From: CAKTOF01 sp964544345
Lineage (GTDB): Bacteria; Bacillota; Clostridia; Oscillospirales; Oscillospiraceae
Direction of reading: 5' to 3'
NCBI GenBank assembly: GCA_964544345.1
Contig: CAZJBT010000069.1
Span: 1-10,972 of the forward strand
DNA length: 10,972 bases
Positions within the stretch are counted from its first letter, which is position 1. The number at the start of each line of letters is the position of its first letter. The translations under genes were made by a program, and so were the position numbers. The notes under the pieces were generated by a model. It saw only the letters and a list, made by a program, of their open reading frames with translations. It was not told where the DNA came from and did not search any database. Below, one piece after another: positions 6,684-10,972 of the stretch.

Positions 6684-7573
6684 GCGCAAAGACGGAAACC
6701 GTGACCGCGCCCGGAACGGAGGAAGTGAAAAAGCGCAGCCAATGGGCGGACGTCTGGAGACGCCTGCGCCGAAATAAGCTTGCGATGCTTGGCATGATCA
6801 TTGTCCTGATTCTTATCCTGATAGCGGTCTTTGCAAATTTCTTGGCGCCGTACAAATATGACGCGATCGATCTGACCAACAGGTTCCAGATGCCGAACGC
6901 CAAACATCTGCTCGGTACGGATAACTATGGCCGCGATATCCTCAGCCGGCTGATCTACGGCGGCCGAATTTCGCTGCTTGTTTCGATCCTAGCGGTTATC
7001 ATTTCGGTCGGTCTTGGCAGCATCATCGGCGCGTTGTCCGGTTACTTTGGCGGCAAGACCGATACCGTCATCATGCGTCTGATCGACGTTCTGCAGGCGA
7101 TCCCCGGTACGCTGCTCGCTGTCTGCGTCTCGGCGCTGCTCGGCGGCGGTGTCTGGCAAACTGCGATCGCGATTGCGATCAGCGGCATCGCACCGAGCTG
7201 CCGTATGATGCGTGCAACGGCGCTCTCCATCCGGGACCAGGAGTATATTGAGGCCGCACAGGCCTGCGGCGCCGGTACGATGCGCACGATCCTGACACAT
7301 GTCCTGCCGAACTGCCTGGCGCCGATCATCGTCGATACCTCGCTGCGTCTCGGCGGCAACATCATGATGATCTCGAGCCTGAGCTTCATCGGCCTTGGCG
7401 TTCAGCCGCCCACCCCGGAGTGGGGCGCGATTCTCAACGCTGGCCGTGAGTTCATCCGTGAGTTCTGGCCGATGATCACGTTCCCCGCGATTTTCATTGC
7501 ACTTACCATGCTCGGCTTCAACATCTTCGGCGATGGTCTGCGCGACGCGCTTGACCCGAAGCTGAAACAGTAA
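6680..7573 (+). CDS. oppC: Peptide ABC transporter permease, OppC/DppC type
   Basis: Second channel subunit of the importer. The product is 297 residues. The cytoplasmic N-terminus, with WRRLRRNKLAMLGM at 26-39 (the OppC N-terminal domain), leads into the first helix at about 36-56. The conserved HLLGTDNYGRDILSRLIYGG is at 76-95. Remaining helices are at about 98-120, 130-155, 159-175, 222-240 and 265-285. The EAA loop is YIEAAQACGAGTMRTILTHV at 189-208, then LPNCLAPI. FIGLGVQPPTPEWG at 236-249 is the usual C-terminal signature. The start overlaps the oppB stop as ATGA, suggesting translational coupling, and GGGGAGGTG lies inside the end of oppB. Confidence 0.96.
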   Translation: MSAKTETVTAPGTEEVKKRSQWADVWRRLRRNKLAMLGMIIVLILILIAVFANFLAPYKYDAIDLTNRFQMPNAKHLLGTDNYGRDILSRLIYGGRISLLVSILAVIISVGLGSIIGALSGYFGGKTDTVIMRLIDVLQAIPGTLLAVCVSALLGGGVWQTAIAIAISGIAPSCRMMRATALSIRDQEYIEAAQACGAGTMRTILTHVLPNCLAPIIVDTSLRLGGNIMMISSLSFIGLGVQPPTPEWGAILNAGREFIREFWPMITFPAIFIALTMLGFNIFGDGLRDALDPKLKQ

Positions 7574-7589
7574 GGGGAGGGGCATTGGA

Positions 7590-8567
7590 ATGAAACAGCT
7601 TGAAATCAAGGATCTGACGATCCATTACATCACCTCTGACGGCGTTGTCAAAGCGGTCAACAATGTCAGTCTCTCGGTTGAGAAAGGCGAAACGCTCGGC
7701 TTGGTCGGAGAGACCGGCGCTGGCAAAACGACCATCGCGCTCGGTATTCTTCGCCTTGTTTCGGATCCTCCCGGGAAGATCCTCGGCGGCGAGATCTTTT
7801 ACGAGGGCGAGGATATCCTGAAAATGTCGGACGAGCAGCTCCGCGAGCTACGCGGCGGCAAGATCTCGATGATCTTCCAGGATCCGATGACCGCGCTGAA
7901 CCCTGTCCTGACGGTCGGCGACCAGATCGCTGAGATGATCCATCTGCATAACGACTGCACGCGGCAGGAGAGCTTGGTTCGCGCCGGCGAGATGCTCGAG
8001 ACGGTCGGTATCCCGGCTGAGCGCGCAGACGAGTATCCGCATCAGTTCTCCGGTGGTATGAAGCAACGCGTGGTCATTGCCATCGCGCTGGCCTGCAACC
8101 CGATGCTGCTCATTGCGGACGAGCCGACGACTGCGCTTGACGTGACCATCCAGGCGCAGGTTCTGAACATGATCAAAGCGCTGAAGGATGAGCGCGGCAC
8201 GTCGATGATCCTGATCACGCACGACCTTGGCGTCGTGGCGGAAACCTGTGACCGTGTTGCCATCATGTATGCCGGCGAGATCGTGGAATTCGGTACGCTG
8301 CAGCATATTTTCAATGAGACGCAGCACCCCTATACTAAGGGTCTGTTCGGCTCGCTGCCGAGCTTGGATAAGGACGTCGACCGCTTGACGCCGATCGAAG
8401 GCCTGATGCCGGATCCGACCGATCTGCCGGAGGGCTGTAAGTTCAATCCGCGCTGCCCGAACGCGACAGAGGCCTGTAAGCAGACGGCGCCGGAGCTGCT
8501 CGAAGTTGCGCCCGGTCACCTTGTGCGTTGCATTTACTGCCAAGGAAAGGAGGCCGCTGAAGCATGA
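7590..8567 (+). CDS. oppD: Peptide ABC transporter ATPase, OppD/DppD type
   Basis: Cytoplasmic ATPase that forms a heterodimer with OppF to power import. The product is 325 residues. Walker A GETGAGKTT is at 40-48, the Q-loop glutamine in IFQDPM at 97, the intact signature FSGGMKQR at 153-160, Walker B LLIADEP at 173-179, D-loop TALD 181-184 and the switch histidine in ITHDL at 211. The C-terminal oligopeptide-transporter domain begins near HPYTKGL (246-252) and holds four cysteines, C283, C289, C296 and C314, in the C-x5-C-x6-C-x17-C arrangement that binds a [4Fe-4S] cluster in DppD-type ATPases. GGGGAGGGG in the 16-base gap after oppC gives a strong ribosome binding site. The stop overlaps the oppF start. 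Confidence 0.96.
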   Translation: MKQLEIKDLTIHYITSDGVVKAVNNVSLSVEKGETLGLVGETGAGKTTIALGILRLVSDPPGKILGGEIFYEGEDILKMSDEQLRELRGGKISMIFQDPMTALNPVLTVGDQIAEMIHLHNDCTRQESLVRAGEMLETVGIPAERADEYPHQFSGGMKQRVVIAIALACNPMLLIADEPTTALDVTIQAQVLNMIKALKDERGTSMILITHDLGVVAETCDRVAIMYAGEIVEFGTLQHIFNETQHPYTKGLFGSLPSLDKDVDRLTPIEGLMPDPTDLPEGCKFNPRCPNATEACKQTAPELLEVAPGHLVRCIYCQGKEAAEA

Positions 8568-9526
8568 GCGAGCTGCTGGAAGTCAAAAACCTGAAAAAGT
8601 ATTTTAAAACAAAAAACGGTTTGCTGCATGCGTGTGACGACATCAGCTTCACGCTGGGAGCCGGCAAGACGCTCGGCGTAGTCGGCGAGTCTGGCTGCGG
8701 CAAGTCCACGCTGGGTCGTGCTATCATCGGCCTGAATGAGGCCACCGACGGACACGTCTTCTTTGAGGGAAAGGATATCACGCATGCAAAGAAGCATGAG
8801 CGCAAGGAGCTGCGCCGGAAGATGCAAATCATCTTCCAGGATCCGTTTTCCTCGCTCGATCCTCGTAAGTCTGTCTGGGCGCAGATTGCCGACCCGCTGC
8901 AGATCAACCACGTCTACAAGGCGAAAGCGGATCTGAACAAGCGTGTTGCCGAACTGATGGATACGGTTGGCTTGGCGCGCCGGTTGACCTATTCCTATCC
9001 GCATGAGCTTGACGGCGGCCGCCGTCAGCGTATTGGCGTCGCCCGTGCACTGGCGCTCAATCCGAAGTTCATTGTTTGTGACGAGCCTGTTTCGGCGCTT
9101 GACGTCTCCATTCAGGCACAGATCTTGAACCTTTTGCAGGATCTGCAGGAGGAGAAGGGTCTGACCTACATGTTCATCACGCATGACCTGTCGGTCGTCC
9201 GCCACATTTCGGATGACATCATGGTGCTCTATGTCGGCACGATGGTCGAAAAATGCCCCTCCAAGAAGCTTTTTGAGAACCCGCTGCACCCCTATACGAA
9301 GGGTCTGCTCTCTGCGATCCCTGTTCCGAATATCAATATCAAGCAGGAGCGCATCATTATGCAGGGCGAGCTGACCAGCCCGATCAATCCGAAGCCCGGC
9401 TGCCGGTTTGTCAACCGATGCCCGTATGCCAAGGATATCTGCCGGGAGAAGCAGCCGGAATACGAAGAGGTTCTGCCGGAGCACTTCACTGCCTGCCACT
9501 TCATCCGAGAGATCAATAATCTGTAA
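8564..9526 (+). CDS. oppF: Peptide ABC transporter ATPase, OppF/DppF type
   Basis: Partner ATPase of OppD. The product is 320 residues. Walker A GESGCGKST is at 41-49, the Q-loop glutamine in IFQDPF at 92, Walker B FIVCDEP at 169-175, D-loop SALD 177-180 and the switch histidine in ITHDLS at 207. The signature motif reads ELDGGRRQR (148-156), so the serine of LSGGQ is aspartate and the glutamine is arginine; OppD keeps a standard signature. From memory this variant recurs in OppF-type proteins of Clostridia. The C-terminal domain carries C280, C286, C293 and C311, again C-x5-C-x6-C-x17-C. The start ATG overlaps the oppD stop as ATGA, with AAAGGAGG ten bases upstream inside oppD. It is the last gene of the operon, followed by a strong terminator. 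Confidence 0.96.
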   Translation: MSELLEVKNLKKYFKTKNGLLHACDDISFTLGAGKTLGVVGESGCGKSTLGRAIIGLNEATDGHVFFEGKDITHAKKHERKELRRKMQIIFQDPFSSLDPRKSVWAQIADPLQINHVYKAKADLNKRVAELMDTVGLARRLTYSYPHELDGGRRQRIGVARALALNPKFIVCDEPVSALDVSIQAQILNLLQDLQEEKGLTYMFITHDLSVVRHISDDIMVLYVGTMVEKCPSKKLFENPLHPYTKGLLSAIPVPNINIKQERIIMQGELTSPINPKPGCRFVNRCPYAKDICREKQPEYEEVLPEHFTACHFIREINNL

Positions 9527-9548
9527 AAAAATCTGTAAAAAGAAAGAA

Positions 9549-9584
9549 CGCCCGGCCGACTTGATGTCGGGCGGGCGCTTTTTT
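9549..9584. terminator. Intrinsic terminator after oppF, probably bidirectional
   Basis: CGCCCGGCCGAC (9549-9560) and GTCGGGCGGGCG (9566-9577) form a 12-base-pair stem with one mismatch around a TTGAT loop. On the plus strand it is followed by CTTTTTT, ending the opp operon. On the minus strand the same stem is followed by TTCTTTCTTTTT, so it can also stop transcription coming from the convergent gene at 9756-10853. Confidence 0.88.
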
Positions 9585-9590
9585 GCGTTT

Positions 9591-9779
9591 ATGGCTCTAT
9601 TGCGCCGTTTTTTTCGCTGGCTTTCGGCTGCAAAGGAAGCAACGCGAACGCAGAAGCTAGCTTGTGAGAAATCACAGATTTTAGATCATATCCACACATT
9701 GCACAGGGCGCGGCGAAGGCTGTGCAAGGAGCTTCCAGACTGTACAAATTATGTATCAGAATTTCGTCGTCTCGCGTAG
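9591..9779 (+). CDS. Doubtful 62-residue open frame after the opp terminator
   Basis: An ATG at 9591 opens a 62-residue frame (MALLRRFFRWLSAAKEA..., ending VSEFRRLA) rich in Arg, Lys and Leu with helix-forming character. It starts only seven bases after the terminator T run, has no ribosome binding site and no promoter, and its end overlaps the end of the convergent gene. It shows no match I recognise. It is listed because its composition is not obviously shadow-like, but it is more likely non-coding. Confidence 0.15.
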   Translation: MALLRRFFRWLSAAKEATRTQKLACEKSQILDHIHTLHRARRRLCKELPDCTNYVSEFRRLA

Positions 9780-10853
9780 CTGCGGCAGTTTCGCATTCGC
9801 CGCATCTGCCGCAGCCAAAAGGCCGGCCAGCGCCGAACTGTCGACCAGATAGAGCTGTGGCGTGCCCTCGATCAGCAGTGCATCGGCCAGCGACGGCTGC
9901 TCGGCGGCTGCGGAAAAGATAATACCGGCTTCGCTCAAGCTGCTTTCTCCGTCTGTGGCCAGCATGCAGAGCGCCTTGGTCTTTAGAATCCGGTCAAGCA
10001 GCTCGTTGGCTTCTGCCTCATTCCCGTCCGCGACCAGCCCGATGGTATGGCCTGCGGCATAGAGCTGTAAGATCAGGTCGGTATGCGATTCGATCTCGTC
10101 TGCGCTAAAGAAGAATGCGGCATGCAGGCTCCTGCGCTCAAGCGCTTCCAATGTGCCTGCCATGCCGTCTGCGTTGGTGATGGCGAGATAGAGTACGGCA
10201 GGCTGTGTTTCCACGGGCGGATCCGGTTCCGTCTCATTCTGCGGCGGGTCTGTCGTCGCCGGTTGATTTGGCTGTTCGTCGACAGTTCCTGTTCCGTTTT
10301 CATTCTCGTTTTCGCTGCCGCCCTGTGGGGTGAGAGAGTCGAGATACTGGCTTGCACGGTATTCGATCAAATTGTTGGCCTTCTCAATGAACAGTTCGTC
10401 GTCGTAGACCTGGCTGCCAGTCGTGAAGCGGACGACGGAGTAGCCGCCCAGGCTGGTCAGGAACGAGATGCTCAGACCAAAATGATATGCGCAGTAAAGC
10501 GCGGGTACGAATAGCGTGCCGCCGCGCGCAATGACCTGCACGGTGAAGATGGTGCCGTTTTCGTTGGTCATGGTGCTCTCATCGAGATCGAAGGTCAGTG
10601 AGCGGACGTCGTTGTAGAGCGTCAGCACCCGCGCGGCGCTGTCATAGAACGGGACGATGCCGAGCGCTGCAATATTGAACACGCTGATGGGGATGTAGAG
10701 CAGGCTGTTGGCGTAAAACGGCATCGTATCCGCCGCCAGCGTCATCGGGATGCTGTCGTTGACCGCGAGGAAAGTGATATCGGATGCGCTGGCGACCGGG
10801 CTGAGACAGAGCACCAGGGCGATGCAAAGCAGAATACTGACAGCGCGCTTCAT
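9756..10853 (-). CDS. Secreted stalk-domain protein with a degenerate polysaccharide-deacetylase-like domain
   Basis: The product is 365 residues. A signal peptide covers about residues 1-23 (ASA before the cleavage site). Residues 30-145 resemble the two-part copper-amine-oxidase N-terminal 'stalk' domain found in clostridial cell-surface proteins: an initial VND, then LLYIPISVFN...ALGIVPFYDSAARVLTLY and the repeat GGTLFVPALYCAYHFGLSISF. Residues 176-218 are a Glu/Asn/Pro/Thr-rich linker. Residues 219-350 follow the NodB fold: AVLYLAITNADG, then LHAAFFFSADEIESHTDLIL and AAGHTIGLVADG, which parallel TFDDGP, ATFFV and GHEIGNHT of polysaccharide deacetylases. The catalytic-base Asp is Ala228 and both metal-binding histidines of the H-x3-H motif are missing, so deacetylase activity is unlikely. 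It probably binds cell-wall glycans or is a structural remnant. AAAGGAGG eight bases before the ATG supports the start. It is a single-gene unit with its own promoter. Confidence 0.8.
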   Translation of the reverse strand: MKRAVSILLCIALVLCLSPVASASDITFLAVNDSIPMTLAADTMPFYANSLLYIPISVFNIAALGIVPFYDSAARVLTLYNDVRSLTFDLDESTMTNENGTIFTVQVIARGGTLFVPALYCAYHFGLSISFLTSLGGYSVVRFTTGSQVYDDELFIEKANNLIEYRASQYLDSLTPQGGSENENENGTGTVDEQPNQPATTDPPQNETEPDPPVETQPAVLYLAITNADGMAGTLEALERRSLHAAFFFSADEIESHTDLILQLYAAGHTIGLVADGNEAEANELLDRILKTKALCMLATDGESSLSEAGIIFSAAAEQPSLADALLIEGTPQLYLVDSSALAGLLAAADAANAKLPQLRETTKF

Positions 10854-10872
10854 ACAGCCGCCTCCTTTCAGG

Positions 10873-10888
10873 ATGCTTATATGCTTAT
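10873..10888. repeat. Tandem 8-base repeat just downstream of the stalk/deacetylase-like gene promoter
   Basis: ATGCTTAT occurs twice with no spacer (10873-10880 and 10881-10888). On the minus strand it lies between the -10 box and the ribosome binding site, at about the transcription start. The position suits a repressor site, but a chance tandem repeat in an AT-rich leader is just as possible. Confidence 0.35.
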
Positions 10889-10891
10889 ATC

Positions 10892-10920
10892 ATTATACCA
10901 GCCTGAATGGTACGCGGCAA
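10892..10920 (-). promoter_or_regulatory. Extended -10 promoter of the stalk/deacetylase-like gene
   Basis: Read on the minus strand: TTGCCG (10915-10920), 17-base spacer, perfect TATAAT (10892-10897) preceded by TGG, the extended -10 element. Predicted start is near 10885, giving a leader of about 30 bases that includes AAAGGAGG before the ATG at 10853. Confidence 0.75.
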
Positions 10921-10972
10921 GGCGATTTCGGCCGGAAAAATGGCAAAAATGGAGGGAAATTATACGTTTTTG

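Noticed and set aside
10930..10972. Possible start of a plus-strand gene at the right edge (ATGGCAAAAATGGAG...)
   Set aside because: No ribosome binding site precedes the ATG, only 11 codons are visible, and the adjacent ATTATA fits a minus-strand -10 box equally well. It cannot be judged in this window.

Overview
The window looks like chromosomal DNA from a GC-rich member of the Clostridia, plausibly an Oscillospirales-type gut anaerobe. The basis is strong AGGAGG/GGGGAGG ribosome binding sites, sigma-A style promoters in AT-rich gaps, lipoprotein signal peptides ending LLSAC or LVAC, a DegV-family protein, secreted proteins with copper-amine-oxidase 'stalk' domains, and OppF of the ELDGGRRQR type. 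The taxonomic placement is inference. No rRNA, tRNA, CRISPR, insertion sequence or phage gene is visible.

Layout. Positions 3-80 (+) may be the tail of a gene entering from the left. Positions 74-480 (-) encode a small lipoprotein whose signal peptide is interrupted by an apparent one-base loss in a homopolymer; it has its own promoter at 529-557. Positions 669-2388 (-) hold a two-gene unit, proC (pyrroline-5-carboxylate reductase) followed 22 bases later by a DegV-family lipid-binding protein. Divergent from proC, 2548-3453 (+) encodes a membrane-anchored protein consisting only of a 5'-nucleotidase C-terminal-like domain.

The core of the window is a complete peptide ABC importer operon at 3868-9526 (+): substrate-binding lipoprotein, OppB and OppC permeases, OppD and OppF ATPases. 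It has a strong promoter at 3709-3737, an approximately 125-base leader with three consecutive, mutually overlapping hairpins, a hairpin between the binding-protein gene and oppB, ATGA start/stop overlaps at oppB/oppC and oppD/oppF, and a terminator at 9549-9584 that can serve both strands. The binding protein captures peptide (or a related ligand) outside the membrane, OppB/OppC form the channel, and the OppD/OppF pair hydrolyses ATP inside.

Convergent with the operon, 9756-10853 (-) encodes a secreted protein with a stalk-like N-terminal domain, an acidic linker and a NodB (polysaccharide deacetylase)-like domain that lacks most catalytic and metal-binding residues. Its promoter is an extended -10 type at 10892-10920.

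Most of the window is ordinary housekeeping and transport. I see no clear undescribed multi-gene system. The points most worth a second look are the degenerate deacetylase-like protein, the orphan 5'-nucleotidase C-domain protein, the overlapping hairpins in the opp leader, and the frameshifted lipoprotein.
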